Below the pieces are notes generated by a model. That model had not been told where the DNA came from. It was given only the letters and a program-made list of their open reading frames with translations, and made no database searches. Both the position numbers and the translations under genes were made by a program. This document shows positions 26,801 through 33,573 of a stretch of 64,000 nucleotides of DNA, piece after piece. The stretch spans positions 76,294,643 to 76,358,642 of the forward strand of contig OX377202.1 in assembly GCA_947396885.1 (NCBI GenBank), in the 5' to 3' direction. The stretch is from Heligmosomoides polygyrus polygyrus. Lineage: Eukaryota > Nematoda > Chromadorea > Rhabditida > Heligmosomidae. The first letter of the stretch is position 1; each line of letters begins with the position of its first letter.

Positions 26801-27280
26801 CCCGTTCCATATTAATTCAATTTATCCATGCTAATCTTCTCCTCAAAGGACAAAATGAAAAGCAGCGAAATAGAAGGGACTCACCTCGAGTTCGAATCGC
26901 GGTCCCTCGATACCGTCACGTTTTCCGGAACGCTGCTCGCCATCGCCGCTCTCCGAACCATCGGAGTGGATTCGACTCCTGACTTCCGACGGCTTCGCCT
27001 CACACGAGGGCTCCGGTTCCCAAGACAAACTCGGGCCGAGTTTTTTCTTGCGCATTAGCATTTCCTTCGGACTTCGTAGCGCTTCGCTCAGCTTCCTCGC
27101 ACATCGCTTTCGCTTCTCGACGACTTCCAGAGACGCGGACAAAGGCGACCTCTTCCGCTGTTCTGGCTTCGGCTTCTTCTTTCTCTCCTTTTCCGACTGA
27201 GCGCGCTTCCTCGGCGGAGTGCGATCCCTCGAGTAGAAAACGTCGTCACTGTTCTTGCGTAACATCAGCAACATCGTCGT
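1986..27280 (-). CDS. Diacylglycerol kinase, zeta/iota (type IV) class, 15 exons, 3' end outside window
   Basis: The enzyme phosphorylates diacylglycerol to phosphatidic acid at membranes and so ends DAG signalling to PKC and C1-domain effectors. Exons: 27280-26885, 26657-26422, 15825-15463, 15298-15199, 10274-10188, 10126-10043, 9821-9720, 8150-8073, 7889-7807, 7712-7601, 6247-6152, 4742-4657, 4588-4495, 2207-2143 and 2082-1986. All have GT and AG borders and matching phases, and sum to 2079 nt (693 codons) with no stop. In this partial model residues 1-365 are low-complexity and basic, about 366-510 hold two C1 domains, 511-550 the VPPNWI block and basic linker, and 560-693 the catalytic domain. 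The accessory domain and any C-terminal ankyrin repeats are not seen. The true start is uncertain: an ATG lies at 27274-27272 in the first exon listed, but further 5' exons are possible. The class assignment rests on remembered family features and was not searched. Confidence 0.92.
2143..2207 (-). CDS. DGK exon 14: [11 protein letters not shown]
   Basis: 65 nt, acceptor CATTTTCAG, donor CTCGCAAG before GTAACA; phase 0 in, 2 out. It encodes [20 protein letters not shown] and A. GTGNDLAR is the second catalytic signature of DAG kinases. The Arg codon is split across a 60-bp intron. Confidence 0.96.
2208..4494. other. DGK intron 13, no features seen
   Basis: A 2.3-kb intron between the GGDGT and GTGNDLAR exons. 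Only short open frames without splice support on either strand; no recognisable repeat copy. Confidence 0.6.
4495..4588 (-). CDS. DGK exon 13: nucleotide-binding GGDGTVGW motif
   Basis: 94 nt, acceptor TGCCTCTCAG, donor GACAGT before GTAAGT; phase 2 in, 0 out. It encodes [20 protein letters not shown] followed by VLQTLDS. GGDGT is the glycine-rich ATP/Mg site of DAG kinases and is intact, so an active kinase is expected if the rest of the gene is intact. Confidence 0.97.
4657..4742 (-). CDS. DGK exon 12: [11 protein letters not shown]
   Basis: 86 nt, acceptor GGTTTCAG, donor TTCGG before GTGAGC; phase 0 in, 2 out. It encodes [20 protein letters not shown] and ends [15 protein letters not shown] is a universal DGK motif. 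Exact phase match to the neighbouring exons. The following intron is 68 bp. Confidence 0.96.
4905..5140 (-). repeat. SINE-like repeat copy 1 (tRNA-headed family)
   Basis: Read on the minus strand, a tRNA-like head with a B-box-like stretch (GGTTCGGATTTCC) is followed by the shared body: GGCCAACCGAACC, GACTTGTTCATCG and CATCCCGTAGAAGTAGAATG. It abuts copy 2 in opposite orientation, head to head. Lies in DGK intron 11. Confidence 0.7.
5141..5330 (+). repeat. SINE-like repeat copy 2, headless
   Basis: Body only: ACTGACTTGTTCATCGG, then GGCCAAATACGCAT, CATAGAAGTAGAACGCATG and GGATTGACTAATGCC. Inverted relative to copy 1, so the intron transcript could fold here. Confidence 0.65.
6152..6247 (-). 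CDS. DGK exon 11: start of catalytic domain ([13 protein letters not shown])
   Basis: 96 nt (32 codons), acceptor GAAATTTCAG, donor AATAAG before GTCAGA; phase 0 both sides. It encodes QFVVKPNDW, then [16 protein letters not shown], the first strand and loop of the DAGK catalytic domain. Intron 11 (1.4 kb, to 4743) contains two SINE copies. Confidence 0.96.
6740..7000 (+). repeat. SINE-like repeat copy 3
   Basis: Shares GCTAACCAAGCCTTCCATT, AGACTTGTCTGGGAAGG, GGCCAAATACGTATTCAA and GACTGACTAACGCC with the other copies. Lies in DGK intron 10, in antisense orientation to the gene. Confidence 0.65.
7601..7712 (-). CDS. DGK exon 10: VVPPNWIL block and basic MARCKS-like linker
   Basis: 112 nt, acceptor TTATCTTTAG, donor AGCAGAAAG before GTGGGA; phase 2 in, 0 out. 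It encodes [19 protein letters not shown] followed by a run rich in Arg, Lys, His and Asn (NRHRNKHKQ...NRQSRK). In vertebrate DGK-zeta the matching position carries VIPPTWIL and then a MARCKS-like phosphorylation-site domain. The basic run here is shorter, with one SRK site, so conserved regulation by PKC is only an inference. Confidence 0.93.
7807..7889 (-). CDS. DGK exon 9: second C1 domain, CSWC...YH...C
   Basis: 83 nt, acceptor TGCTTTTCAG, donor GAAGAGAG before GTGTGG, phase 0 in and 2 out. It encodes [17 protein letters not shown]. CSWCKxxYH is a signature of the zeta/iota second C1 domain, where the usual HxxC spacing is kept. The split Arg codon is completed by the next exon. Confidence 0.94.
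8073..8150 (-). CDS. DGK exon 8: second C1 domain, first CxxC
   Basis: 78 nt (26 codons), acceptor TAGTTTCAG, donor GAGAAG before GTGCGT. It reads [17 protein letters not shown] and ends FQQKEK. The CSRCGKxFQQK motif matches the second C1 domain of type IV DGKs. Phase 0 on both sides, lying between HHWVH and the CSWC exon. Confidence 0.94.
8151..9719. other. DGK intron 7, no features seen
   Basis: Pyrimidine-rich on the plus strand from about 8940 to 9320, giving spurious open frames. No splice-supported exon or recognised repeat. Confidence 0.5.
9720..9821 (-). CDS. DGK exon 7: linker between C1 domains, HHWVH
   Basis: 102 nt (34 codons), acceptor GCATTTCAG, donor GTTCACAAG before GTATCT. 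It encodes LNLNCKITF at the start and LSMHHWVHK at the end. The first Cys finishes C1a and the HHWVH motif opens C1b, as in DGK-zeta. Phase 0 on both sides. Confidence 0.93.
10043..10126 (-). CDS. DGK exon 6: zinc-ligand core of first C1 domain
   Basis: 84 nt, acceptor TGTTTAAG, donor TCCAAG before GTGGGT. It encodes [14 protein letters not shown], then [14 protein letters not shown], giving the CxxC, HxxC and Cys pattern of a C1 finger. The RRCAACxxVxHTxC core is shared with DGK-zeta. The acceptor choice is fixed by phase and by continuity with CYVGEK; an alternative acceptor 27 bases upstream would add nine less plausible residues. Confidence 0.93.
10188..10274 (-). CDS. DGK exon 5: start of first C1 domain (EHIW...CYVGEK)
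   Basis: 87 nt, acceptor TGCTTTCAG, donor GGCGAAAAG before GTCTCG. It encodes AEHIWLPSS and SECYVGEK. The EHIW and CYVGE motifs are those of the atypical first C1 domain of DGK-zeta/iota. A Ser/Gly-rich insert sits between them. Phase 0 on both sides; the following intron is only 61 bp. Confidence 0.93.
10736..12204. repeat. Long foldback: inverted-repeat arms of about 0.68 kb around a spacer of about 94 bp
   Basis: Left arm (about 10736-11415) matches the reverse complement of the right arm (about 11510-12204) with scattered mismatches and small indels. Landmarks are TTCGGATTGAGACCTAC (10775) against its complement at about 12150, the ACATTTTTGAGCGAACGGCT block (11084 against about 11822) and the CGACTCCACCGAC block (11287 against about 11622). 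It lies in intron 4 of the DGK gene. Each arm carries a similar open frame of about 90 codons ([17 protein letters not shown] or its mirror), read outward to inward. The spacer repeats part of the arm (AAAGTTCCGACTCCACCGAC). No transposase is seen, so it is a non-autonomous foldback-type element or a recent inverted duplication. Confidence 0.85.
13130..13155. repeat. (TTTA)n microsatellite
   Basis: Six units of TTTA at the end of an open frame; simple repeat. Confidence 0.9.
14797..14851. repeat. (AAAT)n microsatellite
   Basis: About 13 uninterrupted AAAT units. It produces a meaningless IYLF-repeat open frame on the minus strand. Confidence 0.95.
15199..15298 (-). CDS. DGK exon 4 of model: conserved pre-C1 block
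   Basis: 100 nt, acceptor GACTTTTAG, donor GACGAACAG before GTGTGT. It completes the split Arg codon, then reads [14 protein letters not shown] and ends [12 protein letters not shown]. The position just before the first C1 domain and the RKA-x-x-KS motif match the DGK-zeta/iota N-terminal block. Phase 2 in, 0 out. A 4.9-kb intron follows, which holds a large foldback repeat. Confidence 0.88.
15463..15825 (-). CDS. DGK exon 3 of model: Ser/Pro-rich linker
   Basis: 363 nt, acceptor CATTTTTCAG, donor TTCAG before GTTCTA; phase 2 in, phase 2 out. The product is rich in Ser, Pro and Gln with acidic patches ([18 protein letters not shown]) and many SP/TP sites, so it looks disordered and phosphorylatable. 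The final residues IEHLSELF plus a split Arg codon lead into the next exon to give LFRKALAKS, which resembles the LFGHRKAITKS block that I recall upstream of C1 in vertebrate DGK-zeta. Elevated GC here matches coding use. Confidence 0.88.
16205..16402. repeat. MITE-like palindromic element
   Basis: Terminal inverted repeats of about 55 bp: GTGATGTTTCTGCTTC at the left and its complement GAAGCAGAAACATCAC at the right, with inner matches GTGGAAAA and TTTATTCTAGGCCT. Total near 200 bp and no coding capacity. Lies in the long DGK intron 2. I could not fix a target-site duplication. Confidence 0.7.
16760..16990 (-). repeat. SINE-like repeat copy 4
   Basis: Minus-strand body recognisable from GGGATACGTCACACATTCC, GGAGGAAATTTGAATGC, GGCGGCCAACCGATGAC and TCTGGTCTGGG on the plus strand; more diverged than copies 1-3. 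Confidence 0.55.
18160..18445 (+). repeat. SINE-like repeat copy 5, best head
   Basis: The head CACGTAGCGCAGTCGGAGG fits a Pol III A box. It is followed by a C homopolymer, then GGCCAACCAAGTCTTCCATC, ACCAGACTCGTCTGGGAAGG, GGCCACCGCAAGTCATTG, CATCCCGTAGAAATAGAATAC and GACTAACGCC. The fullest copy in the window; useful as a family reference. Confidence 0.75.
19847..19973. repeat. CA-rich microsatellite
   Basis: Compound (CA)n, (CATA)n and (CAAA)n tract of about 127 bp, interrupted by C-rich units. Open frames through it are artefacts. Confidence 0.95.
20262..20535. repeat. Palindrome made of two inverted tRNA-like units
   Basis: Left unit (minus, 20297-20371) and right unit (plus, 20435-20509) are about 75 nt each. 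They share GGCGCCGGTGGTGTAATRG, TAGAGGGAG and GAGTCCCGCCTGGCGCT. Flanks are also inverted (GCGATCAAAACTTCTAG and its complement). The spacer is about 63 bp. Each unit can form a 7-bp acceptor stem (GCGCCGG with CTGGCGC) and a T-arm, perfect in the left copy. The anticodon arm has an oversized loop, so these look like tRNA-derived repeats rather than functional tRNA genes. Confidence 0.7.
20536..25690. other. Long stretch within DGK intron 2, little seen
   Basis: Two related segments of about 50 bp sit at 21505-21556 and 21763-21815 (GGTTTCGCGATTATTCTG and GGCTTCGCGATTATTTTG, each followed by GGAGGCATGT). A GC-richer patch at 23230-23720 has open frames on both strands (minus: [20 protein letters not shown] and following) but no recognisable domain or clean splice pair. 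Nothing else supported. Confidence 0.4.
25698..25877 (+). repeat. Direct repeat, unit a
   Basis: About 175 bp nearly identical to 26074-26256. Both contain CAATTAAACGCCAT, AAAGATATGAG and TGATCGAAGCCTCGTGAATA, and end AAAGCAGGGAAATCGAGGC. Confidence 0.85.
26074..26256 (+). repeat. Direct repeat, unit b
   Basis: Second copy of the unit at 25698-25877, same orientation, offset 377 bp, differing at only a few positions. The AAAGCAGGGAA motif also occurs in the intervening segment (26065-26080), suggesting tandem duplication of a segment of about 377 bp followed by decay of the spacer. Confidence 0.85.
26422..26657 (-). CDS. DGK exon 2 of model: CxxC-containing segment
   Basis: Acceptor TTTATCCAG, donor ACAAG before GTGAGT, 236 nt, phase 0 in and 2 out. 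The exon begins with a C-G-H-C motif, continues with a probable amphipathic helix ([20 protein letters not shown]) and ends in an acidic, Ser-rich tail ([11 protein letters not shown]). The two leftover bases AG plus the first T of the next exon form a Ser codon, so the join holds although the intron is 10.6 kb. No family assignment for the C-G-H-C element. Confidence 0.8.
26885..27280 (-). CDS. DGK exon 1 of model: basic, Lys/Arg-rich N-terminal region
   Basis: This 396-nt open exon follows an acceptor ending TTCTGCCCAG and ends GAACTCGAG before GTGAGT. It encodes about 132 residues rich in Lys, Arg, Glu and Ser, with runs such as [14 protein letters not shown] and KRKRCARK, consistent with a disordered, possibly nuclear-targeting segment. 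Frame and phase (0 in, 0 out) join it directly to the next exon. An in-frame ATG two codons after the acceptor could be a start. Equally, the exon may continue an upstream exon, because the acceptor is good and the frame has no stop before it. No known domain is recognised. Confidence 0.8.
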
Positions 27281-29900
27281 CTGGGCAGAAGGGTTAACGT
27301 GAACCGGACATCGTTCTAGCACTGCAGAGCAAATGAGTAGGGCTTCCAAGAATGCATCGAATACGTAGTGACACGATTACGTGTGATGCATCGCTAGGCC
27401 CCGCCCCGAAGCAGCTTGAAGATACTCGCCGATTGGCCGTCACTAAGAGGCCTTCCGGGGACGAACAAGCTTGATGACGTTCACGACCTGAACGCGAGCA
27501 CTGATTATGTAAAGTCATTGGATCGACGAGTTGAAAGCGAAATCCACAGCACGAAACACTGCCCCCGTCAATTCCAGGAAATAGACAGATGGATGTGCCA
27601 ACTGTCGCCAAACAGGGCTTTTTATGAGGATCAAACAAGGAGCATGAACTCAACTGCTAACAGTGCACAGTGTTATGCAAAGGCGTAGCGACTGCCGAAT
27701 GTCTGAGATTACACGCTCAGTAAGCAACAGGATTTGTACTGTTAGGAAATAAGAAATGTAAATAAAGCATTCATTTCTTAGCAAGGGCAATCCGAACTCA
27801 CTTGCAAGGGAACTCGAGGAAACGATCGTAATAATTGGGGAAACCAGCAACGATGATTAGTATCTGGCTTATGAAAAACAACTGGACGAGTTGAGGTGGA
27901 AGTAAACGAGCGTTAAAGTCTTGGCGATTTTAAGCCGCGACCACGACGACGGCGTAGAGTCTGAGGACAAGCCTGCTGTCGAGCACATTTCGAATGAAGG
28001 TTCTTGGTTCGCGTCTAGTATAGGCCAACGAAGCCCATCATCCCCACAAGGTGCGCTGAATTGGCTCCAGACGTGAATGAGAAGGGCAACGAAGGGCAAA
28101 GAACAGAATTGCTCATTGGCTAGCTATCACATCTCGTGAAAGGAGAATGCGTAGTGGTTCATCCCACAAGCCGACTAATGCAAACCTTCATCATTTGTCG
28201 TTGCTTTTGAAGTGCGGCGATACCATACTCCATAAACGGTGCCGAGGATACGCGCGTGACGCTATTCAAAGTGGGTGTCAATCCTGTGCACCTGGATCAA
28301 TTTCAGTATCACTTACAAACCAAACCTTTCCTCCCTCCCTCGTCAGCACACTGCACCCGTCGTCGGTGAAGTATTGAGCTCCTCTTTTGTTGCTGTTCAT
28401 CCTTGCGAAGCCATGAAGCCAGGTGGAAGTCAACCTGTGCGATTCCCCTCTTTTTGTTCGAAGTCGGCTTCAGGAATGCAAACCATTCCATTCAAGATAT
28501 TTCATTTTGAAATGTCATGGAACCTCAGCATTACACACACTTTATTTGGCCGGAATATCCGCTCAAAACTCGGAATAGATAAGAGAAGCTTGAGAAAGAA
28601 CTAGCACCTGAGCTCCTAGCGCAGTCAAAGGCACAGACTTTCGAGCATACTCCGAATAGAAGAGGTTCCTGGTTCGGGTCCCACCTAGGCCATCCAAGCC
28701 TCCGTCCCTCGGGGGTCGGCTATCTAGTGACGGGCTTGTATGGGAAAGAAAAACTGACTCGTTCAACACCTGTCCATTGGAAGTCACTGAATAGGCCAGA
28801 TCTGCAAACTGCCTCGATGACATCCCACATGAGCGAAACGAGTAGCGCCCTCCAAATAGGGACTGAGTAACGATCTCCTGTTTCCTTCAACGCTTGAGGA
28901 TCATTTCAAGTCACTTTTGAGAGCTATGTGGAAAGGGATTAGCTGTAGAATTATAGAGCGGAGGGCAGGCTAACCTAATGGTGAGTAGTCTTATCGAAAC
29001 GGCGAAACTCTGGTAAGTCACGCTCAAACAGAGGCAGTCGTATGCGCTTTTTGCCCTGGTCTTTCGAATTATAATACCCTTTCAAGCTGTAGAAACCTGA
29101 AATTATCTACGTAAGTAAATTTTCCAACTTTTGTTTACACTTACACGTAAACAGCAGACGCTGCAAATAGTTCTGCGTCTGTCGTCTGCGTCAAATATTT
29201 TTAAAGCAATCTTGGCTTTGACTATTGACGAGAACTTGCTACTGCATATGTCCAACTTCCCTTCTCGACGCCGTCCATTTAACATCGAAGATCGAAGAAA
29301 TATAGCCGACTATTCGCATTTTGCGTTAATTGAATGCAACGAAGAAGGGTACCAAGGGTACCAAGACTATTGAGACTATTGTAACAGTTTAAAGAAAGGA
29401 CAAGTGGTAAGGTGAATTCGGAGAAGCGCTTGCATAGGAGGTTTGTAAATGAAGTAGGAAGCGGCAATTAGAGGCGTTTCTCCGATTTCGAAAATGGAAA
29501 GAGTGCCAAAATAGGAGTCATGGCTACTGTCATCGTAGGCATTTCAGCATTCCTATAGCGACTTTCAGCGGTAGCACAGGCTTTTGCAAAACTTGTTCGA
29601 CATTTCAAACCTCCTGTTTACCGTACGCAGCAATGGCATTATACTAAAGCAGGACAACAATCATAATATTTACTCTAACCCTAAGCTGTGTCCGAAAGAA
29701 AATCTTCATGATAGCGAGCTTGGTGAATTTGCCGCAGGGTCAGAAGCATGGTTCGGTTCGGTTTTTTCCGAAAATTTGCGACCCCCCCCCCGCCTTGCTT
29801 TCGAACCAAATTTGATACGACCACTTTGTCTACATGCAGTTGCGCTTCTTATCTGGCCTGATGTTTCCGCTTTTTTCAACTTAAACGATTTTTTAAGGCT
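27281..29900. other. Unassigned stretch upstream of the placed DGK exons
   Basis: Apart from SINE copy 6, only short unsupported open frames. A Cys/Ser-rich minus frame at 27294-27653 has no splice support or recognisable domain. Confidence 0.4.
28605..28870 (+). repeat. SINE-like repeat copy 6
   Basis: The head has an A-box-like TAGCGCAGTCAAAGG and a B-box-like GGTTCGGGTCCC with tRNA-type spacing. The body is diverged: GGCCATCCAAGCCTCCGTC, TGTATGGGAAAG and GGCCAGATCTGC. Supports a Pol III-transcribed, tRNA-derived origin for the family. Confidence 0.65.
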
Positions 29901-29999
29901 TAATAAGTTGTTCTATCAGATGGACCCTCGCCAACATGGAGATTTGCGCACAGCTTTGTTTGTAGAAGGAATCAACTCGTCAATATGAACCCCATAAAG

Positions 30000-31320
30000 T
30001 TTTGAGTGCTCAAAAATAAATGTTTTCAAGCGCGAACTTTGAAGCAAACAGGACGGGCCTAATTTTTTGGATTCTAGTAGCACAATTTCGTGACATGACA
30101 CATTTCTTCACATGAAGGGGACGAAATCTTGACCTTGAAACTGCACTCCATAAAAAATTGATCGCTAATTGCAACGGCACTAAAGTCAGTCAGTCCTAAA
30201 AAAATTTTCTGGACCACATCTCGATCAAGGAGTTGTCCGAAGGGCTGACCTGTCACGGAAATAATATCGTCTACCTGAAGCAGAAAACTTTAGGAGGTGA
30301 TACTGTACCACAAAATTTTCCGGCAAAAATCGATGCAAAGTCGAACTCTTCCGCGACAGCGTAGTCACTGCTACTTTTAGAAATTGCTTCTTACGCCAAT
30401 GAACAGTACTTTCCTCTATTTGCCTTTGCTTCATTGGTTTTTGAAAATTCTGAAACATTTCCAGGTTATGATTGTACAAGGAGCAAATGCCTTCTCTGAC
30501 TTCCACGGTCGTATGCGAAGGCTGTGTTGTTGTAAAAAAAAATTTCAGCAACGGATGTGAAAATAAACTCCCTCATTATGTTACAGAAAAATGTTACGTT
30601 ACAGAAAAAAACTTGATTCTTTTACTGTATACTAGTCAGCAGTTAGAATTTCATGAGTACCGTTCCACTTCTCACCTCCATACGTCATCTCTTCAGCATA
30701 TGAAGAGGAAATTTATTTCCGGCAGAAACTATGGTTTTAAATACGACCTTCCACCATAATCATAGATCGTTGCAAAAAAACTGGATTTTCTACTGCACAG
30801 CAGGCAGGACTCCAATCTGATAGGGTACAATTCATATTCTGACGTTGTCTCCGTCAGGAAGAAATAAAGAAATTTCCGCGAAAAGCCAAGAATTTCGCTA
30901 GATTCCGTAATCGCTTCGAGGAGAGCTCCTTTGTATTGCAAGTATTTAAATTACCGTCAGCATTTTGCACTCGAAATGTTATAAAGTAAATTACTACTTC
31001 AAATTCAGATGTCTCTCGTTTAATTAGAAAAATGTATCGTGCCATGAAAAGCTGCTAAAATCGGCGAAAAATCGAAAAAATCCTGTTTGATACGAAGTTT
31101 CTCCAAAAAATTCTTATTTTCCAACTGAAGGACAATCAGCATCCAAAACTTCCGGAAAACAGTTTCACATTCATTAGATGTATCCTTCAGCAAACAAAGC
31201 TGCGCGAGTCTCCACATTAACGAATACACACCTTTAAAGGACAAATTATGAACAGATGCGGAAACACCTAAAATAGTCAAAAATTGCAAGACAATCCTTT
31301 CCAAAAGCTGAGGCATAGCA
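30000..31320 (-). CDS. Candidate unrecognised AT-rich gene or gene relic
   Basis: Several minus-strand segments look like exons. 31124-31020: acceptor GTCCTTCAG, LENKNFLEKLRIKQ and following, ending in a stop. 30449-30375: acceptor ATGTTTCAG, 25 codons, KPMKQRQIEESTVHWRKKQF, donor AAAA before GTAGCA. 30274-30134: acceptor TCTGCTTCAG, 47 codons, VDDIISVTGQPFGQLLDRD and then FLGLTDFSAVAI, donor AAG before GTCAAG. The last two are phase 0 and separated by a 100-bp intron. I recognise no family. It could be a real gene nested in a DGK intron or between genes, or a decayed element; the segment ending in a stop argues for decay or a mis-set exon. Confidence 0.3.
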
Positions 31321-32598
31321 CGACCCCTAAAACGTAAAACAGAGCCACAGTAGGAGCCCCACCCCGACTCTCAAACCTCTAGCTTCACCCTGGCTTGGAG
31401 CCCCACAAAGAATTTGCTTATTATTTGGGAATAATTGGCTTCCGCTTGGTTTTAGGTCATATAATGCGCATGGTATGCACCCAGAATCGAGGTTTTTGAT
31501 CCAGATCCCGCTCAGGCGAATCAATCCCTCGTCCCCCCCCTCCCGGGATCGTTGACCAGGTAGATTGCCAGATTTGACCGAGAAGGAGAAGGCACAGTAC
31601 CGCGATGTCAGCGGGAATACTGACGTTGTCGGTAGGATAAACTTTCACGTGTCACGACTTTTCCTCCTCATCATGCATGTTTTTTGTCCTTTCGCCGACC
31701 TACAATGATAAGCGGCACGAAACCCTTGGTTTGTCTGGAAGTGGAATGCGAGGTAGTCGAGTTTCAAACGTGCTCATAGAAAACCACGAATGATAAAGAC
31801 AAACGCATTCGTCAACTGTGAGCAGCTGCACCGGGTCGATAACCACACAATGTAAGTACAGCGCCAAATCGTCGCATTTTGCACATAGATAGCAACAAAG
31901 CTGCATAAGGAATCAGTACAATTTGCATTCGTTCACTAGATGATCACATGAAGAGGGGACCAAACGAAAAGTCGAAGAGGCTGACAGCTCGATGCCACAG
32001 CTCAGAAATGCAAGACTGAAATGTTGGTAGCCGCCGGTTGCAGCTGCCTCATGACCGACCCTTGTTAGCCCCACATATTCAACCGCGGGGGAGACCATAT
32101 CTATGGAATCACAGCGGAATCATTTTTCAGCAACTTGCAAGACTCGGAGTGTTCGACTGAAGAATGGGGCAAAGTTAATCCGCCCTTTGTCATTCGCTCG
32201 AAAACAAACTTCCAAATGAAACGATCTTCCCCAGAGGGCAGACCAAACTTTGTGCTGCTCCGAAAATAACTCTGTCGATTTCGTACATAAAGCACACCAA
32301 GATGAATCCGCTAATGCAATTTTGACTGTAGCTAATAGAAAATTTAGATTAACAAACAACAAGCTCCTTCCGTCGTATTGAGCCTAAAATTGATTGCTTT
32401 GTGTGGTTTCGTCGGAATACCAATGACGCTGAAACGATGCAGGAACATAAATAACAAAGTAAGGCTTCCGTTGCCGGGTCTGATGCCGTTATGTCACGAT
32501 GTTCATTTTCGGGACAGTTCGGCAGCGCTCGCGATTTCAGCCTCTGAGCATGCAAGCATCGACATCAGTTTCAAAGCAAGTTCGACGGAGGCCTTCTA

Positions 32599-33488
32599 CC
32601 AGGCTGTCCAATAATTCTTGTCCGAAAATTTCACCATTTTTATTTTTTTTTCAACTTTATTGAAAAACAAGTCTAATCAACAATATAATCACCACAGTTA
32701 TCCACAACAATGGCCCATCGATTGGGCAGGTCGCCGATGCCCTTCGCCCAGAACTCCGGGGGCTGCGACTCGAAGAAGTCCGCGATGTAGGATTTGAGGT
32801 TGTCGTAGTTGGTGAATTTTCCTCCGGCCAAGTGGTGCTTCAGCGGGCGGAACAAGTCGTAGTCGGAGGGGGCGAGGTCCGGGGAATACGGCGGATGGGC
32901 AACCGTCTCCCAGCCGAGCGTCGCTAACTTCTGCTGGGTCTCCTTCGCCACGTGGGGGCGCGCGTTGCCGTGCAGCAGGTGGACCGAGGCCCGTCGGGGA
33001 CGCTTTTCTCGGATGGCGGCGGCTAGTTTCTCGAACTAATCGGTGTAGATGGAGGCGGTGACCGTCCTGCCTTGCGGGAGCAGCTCGAAGTACAGCATGC
33101 CCTTGGCGTCCCACCAGCAGCAGAGCATGATCTTCAGCGGGTGCAGGTCGGCTTTCGGCGTCGTCGGCGGCTCTTCTCCGCGCGGCATCCAAACGGCACG
33201 GCTGGCGACGTTGTGGTAGAGGACCCAGCTCTCATCCCCAGTGACCAGGTCCTCGAGAAACTCCTTGCGATGCGGACGACACTCGTAGTACACGAACGTA
33301 CGAATTCGACCTTGGTCCATTTTAGCTTGTACTGGAAGCTAGACGCGGCGACTGCGCCTTATTTACCCCTAGCGTGGAACTCTAGAGAACCATCTAGAAG
33401 GTTTTTACAGTTGCCTGATATTATAACACTTCTAAGGAAAATTATAGAATTTTGAAAATTTTCGGACAGGAATTATTGGACAGCCTGG
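32599..33488 (-). mobile_element. Internally deleted mariner element, 890 bp
   Basis: Perfect or near-perfect terminal inverted repeats start CCAGGCTGTCCAATAATTC and continue TGTCCGAAAAT. TA lies on both sides (32597-32598 and 33489-33490). Full mariners are about 1.2-1.3 kb, so roughly 400 bp covering the transposase N terminus is missing. The termini remain intact, so it could be moved by a transposase in trans. Confidence 0.93.
32673..33320 (-). pseudogene. Mariner transposase, truncated and catalytically dead
   Basis: The C-terminal two thirds of a DD34D transposase. TGDESW holds the first Asp. The usual HDNARPH reads HGNARPH (codon at 32969-32967, Asp to Gly), removing the second catalytic residue. 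The third Asp in PYSPDLAPSDYDLF is present at the correct 34-residue spacing. A single in-frame TAG (33038-33036) interrupts YTD-EKL. The N-terminal helix-turn-helix region is absent. High GC compared with surroundings. Non-functional on three counts. Confidence 0.93.
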
Positions 33489-33573
33489 TAGTTAAACGGG
33501 ATTCTAAGGCAGAGATTTTGCTTTTATCAGGTTGTAAGGAAAGTTCCCTCGGCTTTCGCACACACTATTATTA

